Source: Acidihalobacter ferrooxydans
Lineage (GTDB): Bacteria > Pseudomonadota > Gammaproteobacteria > DSM-5130 > Acidihalobacteraceae
Length of the DNA stretch: 64,000 nucleotides
Assembly: GCF_001975725.1 (NCBI RefSeq)
Contig: NZ_CP019434.1
Location: 1,327,041-1,391,040, forward strand
Direction: 5' to 3'
Positions 18,122 to 26,205 of the stretch are shown here, one piece after another. The translations under genes and the position numbers were made by a program. Each line of letters opens with the position of its first letter. Positions within the stretch are counted from its first letter, which is position 1. The notes beneath the pieces were generated by a model. The model saw only the letters and a program-made list of their open reading frames with translations. It searched no databases and was not told the DNA's origin.

Positions 18122-18562
18122 GTGCGTCACTATGAAGTCGTGTTTCTGGTCCACCCTGACCAGAGCGAGCAGGTGCCGGCAATGGTCGAGCGCTACCGCA
18201 GCATCATCGAGGGCGATGGCGGGAAAGTACATCGCTTCGAGGATTGGGGGCGGCGTCAGTTGGCTTACCCGATCAACAAGATTCACAAGGCTCACTACGT
18301 GCTCATGAACATTGAGTGCGGCGCGACGGCGTTGGCGGAGTTGGAGACGGCGTTCCGTTTCAACGATGCGGTGCTGCGCAATCTGATCATGCGCATGAAG
18401 AAGGCGGAAACCGAGCCGTCGCCGCTGGCCCGGTCGAAGGATGAGGGTGACAGCGATTCCAGCAGCGAACGCCGCGTTCGTCACGCCGAGGCGACGTCAA
18501 CGGAAGACGACGATGCCAGCGATTCTGACTCGGATTCTGATCCGGATTCCGAAGAAAAGTGA
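18122..18562 (+). CDS. rpsF: 30S ribosomal protein S6
   Basis: 146 residues starting at GTG 18122 ([18 protein letters not shown]), with AAGGAG just upstream. Canonical S6 elements: [31 protein letters not shown] and [15 protein letters not shown]. After about residue 100 the protein ends in a long acidic Ser/Asp/Glu tail ([14 protein letters not shown]) longer than the tail of E. coli S6. S6 binds S18 on the 30S platform, and both genes are adjacent. Confidence 0.97.
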   Translation: MRHYEVVFLVHPDQSEQVPAMVERYRSIIEGDGGKVHRFEDWGRRQLAYPINKIHKAHYVLMNIECGATALAELETAFRFNDAVLRNLIMRMKKAETEPSPLARSKDEGDSDSSSERRVRHAEATSTEDDDASDSDSDSDPDSEEK

Positions 18563-18593
18563 ACCTAACCAAGTGTTGCTGAGGTAAATCATT

Positions 18594-18818
18594 ATGTCTC
18601 GTTTTTTTCGTCGCCGTCGTTACTGTCGCTTTACGGCCGAAGGCGTTGAGCGGATCGACTACAAAGATCTCGCTACGCTGAAAGCCAACATCACCGAAAC
18701 CGGCAAGATCGTGCCGAGTCGCGTGACCGGCACCCGTGCGCGTTATCAGCGGCAACTGGCCGAAGCGATCAAGCGCGCGCGCTACCTCGCGCTGCTGCCG
18801 TACACCGACCAGCACTGA
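18594..18818 (+). CDS. rpsR: 30S ribosomal protein S18
   Basis: 74 residues, full length. Begins [19 protein letters not shown] and contains the conserved [10 protein letters not shown] and [20 protein letters not shown]. It lies 31 bases after rpsF and is almost certainly in the same transcript; its product pairs with S6. Confidence 0.98.
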   Translation: MSRFFRRRRYCRFTAEGVERIDYKDLATLKANITETGKIVPSRVTGTRARYQRQLAEAIKRARYLALLPYTDQH

Positions 18819-18856
18819 TCGCTTATGAGGCTCGCGCTTGCGGGTCAGGCGGAACC

Positions 18857-19753
18857 ATGCGCAAGTTAGCGACCTTCATCATGGCCGGCCGACTGCAGGC
18901 GGTAAGCATTGCGGTTCTGCTGGCGATACTGGGCGTGTTCGTCCCGCCATTCACGCTGTTGAGCGGGGCGGTCATTGCATTGGTGGCATTGCGCAAAGGG
19001 GCGATGCCGGCCCTCGTCGTAATTGGCTGGGGTACGTTGCTGCTCAGTGCGTTGACGCTCGGTCTGTTCGGTCAGTTTGCCATCGGTGTGATTTACGCTT
19101 TCGCACAGTGGCTGCCGATACTCGGGGCGGCGCTGCTGCTACGGCGCACCGTGTCCTGGTCCGTGGTGATGCAGGCAATCGCCCTGGTCGGCATGTTCGG
19201 CGTGGTGTTGACCCAGTTGCTCTACCCGAACGCGGCGCAGTTGTGGCAGGGCGTATTACAGACTTCGCTGGCCGGTACGCTGGAGCGCATCGGCATGAAC
19301 GCGAACGAGGCGTCTACGGCGATCAGTGATGTGGCGCAGTACTTCACCGGGATTTTCGCGGTCTCGATTGCTCTGGGCGTTGCCATCAGTCTGACGCTGG
19401 GGCGCGCCTGGCAGGCGATGCTTTACAACCCCGGGGGATTCCGCGAGGAGTTCACCCAGTGGCGCATCGGGCAGCCGTTCGCGCTTGCCATGCTGGTGCT
19501 GGTGCTGGCCGCGGTGGTGTTGCGCAATACCTTGCTGGTGCAGTTGATGCTGGTCGGGCTGGTGCCGTTCCTGTTACAGGCGCTGGGTCTGGTACATGGT
19601 TTGGTGAAACAGTCCGGGATGAACATCGGCTGGCTGATCGCGATGTATGCGCTGCTGGTGTTCGCGACAGTGCAGGTGGCGGCGTTGCTGGCTGCGGTCG
19701 CGCTGGCGGATTGTTTTGTGGATATTCGCAGTCGTCTGGCCAAGCGTCCGTGA
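18857..19753 (+). CDS. Multipass membrane protein, DUF2232/YybS-like
   Basis: 298 residues with about eight hydrophobic segments (for example AVLLAILGVFVPPFTLLSGAV, TLLLSALTLGLFGQFAIGVIY, FALAMLVLVLAAVVLRNTLL). A DUF2232-like membrane gene is commonly found between rpsR and rplI in gammaproteobacteria, so position supports the call. It resembles energy-coupling or flippase-like small membrane proteins but no motif proves a substrate. Confidence 0.75.
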   Translation: MRKLATFIMAGRLQAVSIAVLLAILGVFVPPFTLLSGAVIALVALRKGAMPALVVIGWGTLLLSALTLGLFGQFAIGVIYAFAQWLPILGAALLLRRTVSWSVVMQAIALVGMFGVVLTQLLYPNAAQLWQGVLQTSLAGTLERIGMNANEASTAISDVAQYFTGIFAVSIALGVAISLTLGRAWQAMLYNPGGFREEFTQWRIGQPFALAMLVLVLAAVVLRNTLLVQLMLVGLVPFLLQALGLVHGLVKQSGMNIGWLIAMYALLVFATVQVAALLAAVALADCFVDIRSRLAKRP

Positions 19754-19799
19754 CACGGATGCGAAGGCTCTTATTCAGTGAATTGCAAGGATAGGTATC

Positions 19800-20255
19800 A
19801 TGGAAATCATCTTGCTGGAAAAAATGGAAAACCTGGGCGGCCTGGGTGACAGGGTTCGCGTCAAATCGGGCTATGCGCGCAATTATCTCATTCCGCAAGG
19901 CAAGGCGAAGTATGCGACGGCGGCCAACATCGCTGAGTTCGAAGCCCGCCGTGCCGAGATCGAAAAAGCCGCTGCCGAGGTGCTGGCGGCCGCCGAGGCG
20001 CGTGCCGAGCGATTTGCGGATCTGGTCGTGACCATTACCGCCCTGGCAGGCAGCGAAGGCAAGCTGTTCGGTTCGATCGGCACGCAGGATATCGCCGATG
20101 CGGTGACGGCTGCGGGCGTCGAACTCGAGCGTCGCGAAGTGCGTCTGCCCGAAGGCGCAATCCGCCAGACCGGCGAGTATGAGATCGCGGTTCATCTGCA
20201 TGCCGACGTGAATGCCGCGCTCAAGCTTGTAGTGATACCCGATAACGTGGAATGA
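19800..20255 (+). CDS. rplI: 50S ribosomal protein L9
   Basis: 151 residues. Begins with the L9 N-domain [19 protein letters not shown], then [16 protein letters not shown], a long connecting helix ([26 protein letters not shown]), and a C-domain ending in [20 protein letters not shown]. Last gene of the ribosomal operon; a family A repeat separates it from dnaB. Confidence 0.98.
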   Translation: MEIILLEKMENLGGLGDRVRVKSGYARNYLIPQGKAKYATAANIAEFEARRAEIEKAAAEVLAAAEARAERFADLVVTITALAGSEGKLFGSIGTQDIADAVTAAGVELERREVRLPEGAIRQTGEYEIAVHLHADVNAALKLVVIPDNVE

Positions 20256-20350
20256 TCGGTGGCGGCTTGATGCCGTTCCGGTAAGCTCGTGGTGCCGGGC
20301 GCGCGACATGCGCCCGGTCATCCCGGTCGATACCGGGATGTTGTCCACCG

Positions 20351-20455
20351 CCTGGGAGCCTGCCGGATGTGGAGGATCAGCGCGAGGCGAGTGGGGGATG
20401 GTCCCATTATTCCATCGCCGCAGCCGATTTTTTCCAAGTCTGACAGGCTCCCAGG
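20351..20455 (-). repeat. Family A repeat, best-preserved copy
   Basis: 105 bp bounded by a perfect 12-bp inverted repeat, CCTGGGAGCCTG (20351-20362) and CAGGCTCCCAGG (20444-20455). Read on the minus strand it gives CCTGTCAGACTTGGAAAAAA, TCGGCTGCGGCGATGG and CTCGCCTCGCGCTGATCC, matching the other copies. It lies directly in front of dnaB, ending 20 bases before its ATG, so it is likely to be in the dnaB leader. Confidence 0.85.
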
Positions 20456-20475
20456 CTTGCGATCTGCGTGGGTGT

Positions 20476-21879
20476 ATGGCCGAGTACGTTTCCAGAGCAC
20501 AGCGAGGCAGCGCGCCGCTGCCTGCATCACTGCGTATCCCTCCGCATTCGGTCGAGGCCGAACAGGCGGTGCTGGGTGGCTTGATGCTCGACAATTCCAC
20601 CTGGGATCAGGTGGCTGACCGGATCAACGAGGCGGATTTCTACCGTCACGATCACAAGCTGATTTTTCGCGCCATCGGGCGCCTGGCCGAAGCGGGACAG
20701 CCGCTCGACGTGGTGACGCTCTCCGAAGCGCTGGAGCGCAGCGGAGAGAGCGAGCACGCCGGTGGGCTGGCCTATCTGGGCGCGCTCGCAAAAGATACGC
20801 CCAGCGCCGCCAATATCCGCGCCTATGCCGATATCGTGCGCGAACGTTCCGTGCTGCGCCAGTTGATCAGCGTCGGCACGCGTATCGCCGACGATGGTTT
20901 CAATCCGGAAGGGCGCGACTCCAGGGAAATTCTCGACGAAGCCGAGAAGGCCGTGTTCGAGATCGCTGAGCAGGGCGCGCGCGGACGGGCGGGTTTTGTC
21001 AGCATCAAGTCCTTGCTGCGCCCGGCGCTGGATCGCATCGCATTGCTCAACGAGAGCGACGGTTCGGTGACCGGGCTGGCGACGGGTTACGATCAGCTCG
21101 ATGAGCGCACCTCCGGCCTGCAGCCCGGGGATCTGGTCATCGTCGCGGGCCGGCCCTCGATGGGCAAGACCACGCTTGCGATGAACATTGCCGAATACGC
21201 TGCGGTCAAGCAGCGCAGCCCGGTGGCGGTGTTCAGCATGGAAATGCCCGGCGAGCAGTTGACCATGCGTCTGCTGTCCTCTCTCGGGCGCATCGATCAG
21301 CATCGCTTGCGCACCGGCAAGCTGGACGAGCATGACTGGCCGCGGCTGACCAGCGCGGTGCAGATGCTCAACGAAGTGCCTATTTTCGTCGACGACACCC
21401 CCGCCCTTACGCCAACCGAACTGCGCGCTCGTGCGCGTCGACTCAAACGCGAGCATGGCCTGGGGTTGATCGTGATCGATTACCTGCAACTCATGCAAGT
21501 CCCGGGTACGCGCGAAAATCGGGCCACCGAAATATCCGAGATTTCGCGTTCGCTGAAAGCACTGGCAAAGGAGTTGTCGGTGCCCGTGGTGGCATTGTCG
21601 CAGCTCAATCGCAGCCTGGAGCAGCGGCCGAACAAGCGGCCGGTCATGTCCGATCTGCGCGAGTCGGGTGCCATCGAGCAGGATGCCGATCTCATCATTT
21701 TCATTTACCGTGACGAGGTCTACAACGAGGACAGCCCGGACAAGGGCACCGCGGAAATCATCATCGCCAAGCAGCGCAACGGCCCCATCGGCACCGTCCG
21801 GTTGACCTTCCTCGGTCAGTTCACCCGGTTTGAAAATCACATCAACGATGTTTATGTCGATGGAGCCGGTTTCGGGTGA
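20476..21879 (+). CDS. dnaB: Replicative DNA helicase DnaB
   Basis: 467 residues. The N-terminal domain is visible from PPHSVEAEQAVLGGLMLDN; the RecA-like core has Walker A GRPSMGKTTLAMNIAEYA, FSMEMPGEQLTMRLLSS, Walker B region LGLIVIDYLQLMQ, LSQLNRSLEQRPNKRPVMSDLRESGAIEQDAD and a C-terminal arginine-finger region KQRNGPIGTVRL. No intein. ATG 20476 is chosen because it gives the normal length; the frame upstream runs into the family A repeat. It overlaps alr at the stop. Confidence 0.97.
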   Translation: MAEYVSRAQRGSAPLPASLRIPPHSVEAEQAVLGGLMLDNSTWDQVADRINEADFYRHDHKLIFRAIGRLAEAGQPLDVVTLSEALERSGESEHAGGLAYLGALAKDTPSAANIRAYADIVRERSVLRQLISVGTRIADDGFNPEGRDSREILDEAEKAVFEIAEQGARGRAGFVSIKSLLRPALDRIALLNESDGSVTGLATGYDQLDERTSGLQPGDLVIVAGRPSMGKTTLAMNIAEYAAVKQRSPVAVFSMEMPGEQLTMRLLSSLGRIDQHRLRTGKLDEHDWPRLTSAVQMLNEVPIFVDDTPALTPTELRARARRLKREHGLGLIVIDYLQLMQVPGTRENRATEISEISRSLKALAKELSVPVVALSQLNRSLEQRPNKRPVMSDLRESGAIEQDADLIIFIYRDEVYNEDSPDKGTAEIIIAKQRNGPIGTVRLTFLGQFTRFENHINDVYVDGAGFG

Positions 21880-22976
21880 GGCGGCCGGCCCGGGCATACA
21901 TCGATCTTGCGGCTTTACGCCATAACCTGGCGCAAGCACGCGACTGCGCGCCGCGCAGTCGCGTCGTGGCGATGGTCAAGGCGGACGCCTATGGACATGG
22001 CCTGCTCGAAATCGCCGACTGCCTGTCCGAAGTCGCCGACGCGCTCGGCGTAGCCTGCGTCAGCGAAGCGCTCGCCTTGCGCGACGCCGGTATCGGGGCA
22101 CGCATCGTTGTCACCCAGGGCTTCAAGCATGCCGAAGAACTTCACGCCGCCGCGGCGCATGCGCTGGATGTTGTGGTGCATGCGCCGTATCAGCTCACAT
22201 TGCTCGAAGTGACGCGTCTGAACACGCTGCCCCGACTCTGGGTCAAGGTCGATACCGGTATGCACCGGCTCGGATTCCCGCCTGCGCAGGCGGGGCGTGT
22301 CCACGCGGCTCTCAGTGGTCTGGCTGGGTTGCCGGCGCCGCCGGGGTTCATGACGCATTTTGCGTGCGCGGACGATCCCGGTAACCCGTTGACCGGGTTG
22401 CAGCTCGAACGCTTCGCGGCGACGACGGCCGGTCGGCGCGGTGAATGCAGCCTGGCCAACTCCGCGGCGGTGCTTGCCTTGCCCGCAGCACATCGCGACT
22501 GGGTGCGCCCTGGCGTCATGCTCTACGGCAGCTCGCCGTTGCCCGCCCGCCCGGCGGAAACCCTCGGATTGCGGGCGGTCATGCATCTGCGCGCGCCGCT
22601 GATCGCGATCAACCGACACCCGCGTGGCGCAACGATCGGTTATGGCGCGGACTTCGTCTGCCCTGAAGACATGCCGGTCGGCGTGGTCGGAATCGGCTAC
22701 GGCGACGGCTATCCGCGCCATGCCGACAGCGGCACGCCGGTGTGGGTCGGCGGCCGACGCGCCCCGCTCGCGGGCCGCGTATCGATGGATATGCTCACCA
22801 TCGACTTGCGTGGCGTTGACGCCCGCGTCGGTGACGACGTCGAGCTGTGGGGGCAAGGCGTGCCCGCCGACGAAGTCGCTGCCCACGCGCAAACGATCAG
22901 TTATGAACTGTTTTGCAGCGCCGGCTCACGTACGCATCGGCTCTATTCCGGGCCGGGTACTGCTTCGCTCATGTGA
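21876..22976 (+). CDS. alr: Alanine racemase
   Basis: 366-residue PLP enzyme making D-alanine for peptidoglycan. The PLP lysine is in AMVKADAYGHG, a substrate-binding region in KVDTGMHRLGF, and the catalytic Tyr in VGIGYGDGYPRHA; RVSMDMLTIDL is the usual C-domain motif. Start is GTG 21876, overlapping the dnaB stop (GTGA). The dnaB-alr order is common in gammaproteobacteria. Confidence 0.96.
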   Translation: MRRPARAYIDLAALRHNLAQARDCAPRSRVVAMVKADAYGHGLLEIADCLSEVADALGVACVSEALALRDAGIGARIVVTQGFKHAEELHAAAAHALDVVVHAPYQLTLLEVTRLNTLPRLWVKVDTGMHRLGFPPAQAGRVHAALSGLAGLPAPPGFMTHFACADDPGNPLTGLQLERFAATTAGRRGECSLANSAAVLALPAAHRDWVRPGVMLYGSSPLPARPAETLGLRAVMHLRAPLIAINRHPRGATIGYGADFVCPEDMPVGVVGIGYGDGYPRHADSGTPVWVGGRRAPLAGRVSMDMLTIDLRGVDARVGDDVELWGQGVPADEVAAHAQTISYELFCSAGSRTHRLYSGPGTASLM

Positions 22977-23005
22977 CAATTTGATGTCAAGATAAAAAAC
23001 GTTGT

Positions 23006-23033
23006 TTGACATTATTTTACGCTCGCGTAGTCT
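23006..23033 (+). promoter_or_regulatory. Promoter candidate for the FadL-type gene
   Basis: A perfect -35 TTGACA (23006-23011) is followed after 16 bases by TAGTCT (23028-23033), a weak -10. It lies about 70 bases upstream of the gene start. Confidence 0.4.
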
Positions 23034-23066
23034 TAGCGGCCTGGGAAAATCCAGAATAATCAGCAT

Positions 23067-23082
23067 ATTAGATTAATCTAAT
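23067..23082. promoter_or_regulatory. Perfect 16-bp palindrome, possible operator
   Basis: ATTAGATTAATCTAAT is its own reverse complement. It sits downstream of the promoter candidate and 9 bases before the GGAGGA ribosome binding site (23091-23096), a position suited to a repressor. Confidence 0.45.
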
Positions 23083-23103
23083 ACACATCCGGAGGATTAC
23101 TGA

Positions 23104-24423
23104 ATGAATCAGATCGTGAAACGTACCTTGTTGGCGGCTTCCGTCGCCGCTGCCGTCGGTATGGTCAGCAATGCCCATGCGACCAACGGTTATGAGTTGA
23201 TCGGTGTCGGTGCCTACCAGATGGGTATGGCTGGCGCGGTCGTCTCCGCGCCCGGTTCGGCGATGACGGCGATTACCAACCCGGCCGGTATTGCCGCGAT
23301 CGCACCGCAGGCGGATTTCAGCCTGGAAGCGTTTCTACCGAAGCGAAGCCTTGATTTCACAAAAGGTGGTGGTGCCAAGTCCAGCAGTGACGTGAACATG
23401 TACGGTATTCCTGCGATCGGCTGGTCAGCGCCGACCTCGGAGGGCTCGAATGTCTACTTCGGTGGTGGTATGTACGGCACGTCGGGCATGGGTGTGGATT
23501 ATCCGCAAACCAAATATTCCCCTAATCCTATGGCCCCTACTACTAACTCTCTTTATTTCCGCGGTTACGGCAATTTGTCACTTTGGCAGATGGCGCCCGC
23601 TCTGGCTTGGAAGGTTAACGATAAGTTGAGTCTGGGTGCTGCGCTGGATATCGGCTATATGTCGGCTTCGTTCCAGCAGCAGATCGTCGATTATTCGAAT
23701 ACAGCCAACCCAAATACCAGCGCACCCAATCAGGTTTTCAACGGAGTCAATATGACCCGTTCGGCAAGTGCTTTTGGTTTGGGAATCACGCTGGGCGCTT
23801 TGTACAAGATCAATCACATGTGGACCGTGGGTGCTTCCTACACGAGTTCACAGTCGTACAAACTTAAGTATAACCTTGCCTACGGCGATATCACCTCAAT
23901 GGGCGTGGCATATCCGGGTGGGCGTTACACGCTGACCATGAAAACTCCGCAGACTTTTGCGGTCGGTGCGACCGTGAACCCGACGAGCGCCCTGTCTGTT
24001 TCAGGTCAGATCAAGTACATTGGCTGGCATGAGGTGATGAATAATCTCAGCATCACCGGACCCAAGAACTATAACGGCTTCACGCCACACTGGAAGAATC
24101 AGACCGTCTATGCAGTAGCGGCCAATTACCAGGTGACCCCCGCGTTGCAGGTGCGTGGCGGCTTTAATTACGGCAAATCGCCAATCGATAGTAGTTCGGC
24201 GGTCTACAATATGATCCTGCCTGCGGTCGTCGAACAGCATTACACGGTCGGTTTCAGCTATCAGCTCAACAAGCACTGGGGTATTGGTGGAGCGTACATG
24301 TACGCTCCGAAGGTGTCGTTCACGGCGCCGGCTAGTTCGGGCAGCCCGACCGATCCCAACAATAGCCAGAAAATCGATCTCAGCGAGCAGGCTGTGGCGT
24401 TCAACATCGGCTACAAGTTCTGA
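23104..24423 (+). CDS. FadL/OmpP1/TodX-family outer membrane porin
   Basis: 439 residues. Signal peptide (LLAASVAAAVGMVSNAHA) is followed by the FadL hatch sequence TNGYELIGVGAYQMGMAGA and NPAGIAAI, close to the NPA motif of the family, then a beta-rich barrel ending in aromatic F (AFNIGYKF). FadL-type channels move long-chain fatty acids or other hydrophobic compounds across the outer membrane. It has its own promoter, palindrome and terminator, so it looks monocistronic. Substrate unknown. Confidence 0.9.
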   Translation: MNQIVKRTLLAASVAAAVGMVSNAHATNGYELIGVGAYQMGMAGAVVSAPGSAMTAITNPAGIAAIAPQADFSLEAFLPKRSLDFTKGGGAKSSSDVNMYGIPAIGWSAPTSEGSNVYFGGGMYGTSGMGVDYPQTKYSPNPMAPTTNSLYFRGYGNLSLWQMAPALAWKVNDKLSLGAALDIGYMSASFQQQIVDYSNTANPNTSAPNQVFNGVNMTRSASAFGLGITLGALYKINHMWTVGASYTSSQSYKLKYNLAYGDITSMGVAYPGGRYTLTMKTPQTFAVGATVNPTSALSVSGQIKYIGWHEVMNNLSITGPKNYNGFTPHWKNQTVYAVAANYQVTPALQVRGGFNYGKSPIDSSSAVYNMILPAVVEQHYTVGFSYQLNKHWGIGGAYMYAPKVSFTAPASSGSPTDPNNSQKIDLSEQAVAFNIGYKF

Positions 24424-24477
24424 TTCGATGCCGGCAATCCGGAAGGCCGCTCTGGCCTGATTCGATTGCCTTGTTGA

Positions 24478-24503
24478 GGGGTCATGGCGACATGGCCCCT
24501 TTT
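24478..24503 (+). terminator. Rho-independent terminator after the FadL-type gene
   Basis: GGGGTCATG (24478-24486), loop GCGA, CATGGCCCC (24491-24499) with one U-G pair, then TTTT. A classic intrinsic terminator 55 bases after the stop. Confidence 0.85.
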
Positions 24504-24583
24504 CATGTCCGGTGTTTGGGTTTTTTCGTTAATGCGCGCTCGTCCGGCATGTCGGCGGCGCCAGGATTGGAGGGGATTGTGCG

Positions 24584-25537
24584 ATGTCGATGCGCAAATT
24601 GTTCCAGATTATTGTCTTGGGTTTTGGTCTGTCGCTGGTCGGTCTGGCGCAGGCGGCTGATCAACATATTCGTCCGTTCGTGCTGGGGTCTGTTTCCACG
24701 GGCGATTTCATGACGAAGGTTCAGCAGGTCGAAACGGCGCTGAAGGGGGCCGGATTCAGCATCGTGGGCACTTACAGCCCCGATATGAGCAAGTTTCATC
24801 CCTATCAGGCGGCCACGGTGGTGGTGGTGACCAGCCCGGCGCTGCAGGCCGCGGCGGCCAAAACCTCGCACGGGGGCTATGGCGCTGTGCTTTCGGTATC
24901 CGTCACGCAGGTTGACGGCAAATTGCAGGTTGCCTACATGAATCCGATCTACATGTCGTACGCCTATCGTATGAAAACCGATCTGCAACCGGTGCTGACT
25001 GCACTGGGTCAGGCGATTGGCGACGAAAAGACGTTCGGCGCCAAGGGTATGACACCGGGTGGCGTGGAAAACTATCACTACACCTGGGGCATGGAGTATT
25101 TCAACGAGCCGCTGCATCTGAACACTTACAGCACGCACGCGCAGGCTGTGGCGGCCGTCAAGAAGGGGCTTACCGAGGGTAAGGGGCATACCCGGTTCGT
25201 CTATCAGGTCAATGTCCCGGGAACCAACCAGACGGTGTTCGGCGTGGGGCTGGATAATCCAGGTAACGGCAATGCGAACGACGCTTACATCATGTCGGTC
25301 GTCGATTACAAAGCACTCAAGCACACGGCGTACCTGCCCTACCAGATTCTGGTCGTCGGCAACAAGGTCGAGGCGTTGAATCTGCGTTTCCGGCTGGCGG
25401 TGTTTTTCCCGGAATTGGCCATGATGGGGGGGCATTCGTTCATGACCTTGATGCCCGCGCCGAATGCAATCAAGGATGCCCTGACCAAGGCCGCAGGCGG
25501 TTCCGTTTCATCGGGGTCGTCGTTATTCAATTACTGA
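24584..25537 (+). CDS. Exported protein of unknown function
   Basis: 317 residues with a signal peptide (FQIIVLGFGLSLVGLAQA, cleavage before ADQH). The mature N-terminal part (VETALKGAGFSIVGTYSP, ATVVVVTSPALQAAA) resembles the alpha/beta layout of DUF302-like domains, but the match is weak. Conserved-looking aromatic runs include YHYTWGMEYF and the C-terminal MMGGHSFMTLMPAPNAI. GGAGG (24569-24573) supports ATG 24584. It is separated from the FadL gene by a terminator and followed by a family C repeat. Confidence 0.75.
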   Translation: MSMRKLFQIIVLGFGLSLVGLAQAADQHIRPFVLGSVSTGDFMTKVQQVETALKGAGFSIVGTYSPDMSKFHPYQAATVVVVTSPALQAAAAKTSHGGYGAVLSVSVTQVDGKLQVAYMNPIYMSYAYRMKTDLQPVLTALGQAIGDEKTFGAKGMTPGGVENYHYTWGMEYFNEPLHLNTYSTHAQAVAAVKKGLTEGKGHTRFVYQVNVPGTNQTVFGVGLDNPGNGNANDAYIMSVVDYKALKHTAYLPYQILVVGNKVEALNLRFRLAVFFPELAMMGGHSFMTLMPAPNAIKDALTKAAGGSVSSGSSLFNY

Positions 25538-25543
25538 GCTAAC

Positions 25544-25681
25544 AAGGCTGTTGATATTCGCTCAGGCGAGGGCGAGAGAAGGATTGTCGGGCGAAAAGTA
25601 CAGTTTACTCGGCGTGAATGAGTTTTTTGAGCTCGATTTTTACGCCCTATCGTGCCGCATGAGTAGGATTTCAACGGCCTT
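25544..25681 (-). repeat. Family C repeat, copy 2
   Basis: 138 bp with terminal inverted repeats AAGGCTGTTGATAT (25544-25557) and the complement of AAGGCCGTTGAAAT (25668-25681). Opposite orientation to the copy at 17735. As there, it begins within a few bases of a stop codon. Confidence 0.75.
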
Positions 25682-25705
25682 GTAAAACGGTTTAAAAACT
25701 ATTGA

Positions 25706-25730
25706 CCCCGGCCTGGCCGGGGTTTTTTTT
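25706..25730 (+). terminator. Rho-independent terminator
   Basis: CCCCGGCCTGGCCGGGG (25706-25722) followed by eight T. It ends transcription of the exported-protein gene, just after the family C repeat. Confidence 0.9.
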
Positions 25731-25779
25731 GCCTGGCGCATTCGCCAGAATGTTGTTCAATGCATGCGGGAGCCAGTGT

Positions 25780-26205
25780 ATGAAATCGATCAAAGTCACC
25801 AATCTCGGTGAAATTCGCAATGAGCTGAACAAGTACAAGCGCGGCAAGAAGTTCGATATCCATCAGTTCAATCAGGTGGCGCGGCTGGCCTGGCTCGGCA
25901 AGATCGTGATGCATCCGCTCGACCGCGAGGATGCCGAGTGCAAGTCGTTCATGATGTATTGCGATTTTCCGGACGACTTTCAGAATCATTTTCTCGATGT
26001 GGACCAGGACCTCGTCGGACAGATGCATATCGTCGACGGAGAACAGGCCGAGGCCCTCGCGAAGATTCTGCGTGCCGGCATGGAAGAGCGCGCGGCCTTG
26101 TACCAGAACCTGCGCCAACGTGACTTCTATTTCGACGAGTTCTACCGTCCGCGCGGCAAGCAGGCCGACGCTGCACGGCGAGAGGGTCAAGACACGGACG
26201 AATGA
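25780..26205 (+). CDS. Conserved-looking cytoplasmic protein, unknown
   Basis: 141 residues, no signal or membrane helix, with a strongly helical, charged sequence (MKSIKVTNLGEIRNELNKYK; CKSFMMYCDFPDDFQNHFLD; FYFDEFYRPRGK). I do not recognise the family. ATG 25780 follows a weak GGGAG. Its ATGA stop overlaps the lipoate-ligase-like gene, so the two are a unit and may share a pathway. Confidence 0.65.
   Translation: MKSIKVTNLGEIRNELNKYKRGKKFDIHQFNQVARLAWLGKIVMHPLDREDAECKSFMMYCDFPDDFQNHFLDVDQDLVGQMHIVDGEQAEALAKILRAGMEERAALYQNLRQRDFYFDEFYRPRGKQADAARREGQDTDE

Noticed and set aside
20527-21939. Long open frame antisense to dnaB
   Set aside because: Antisense shadow of an unmistakable DnaB.
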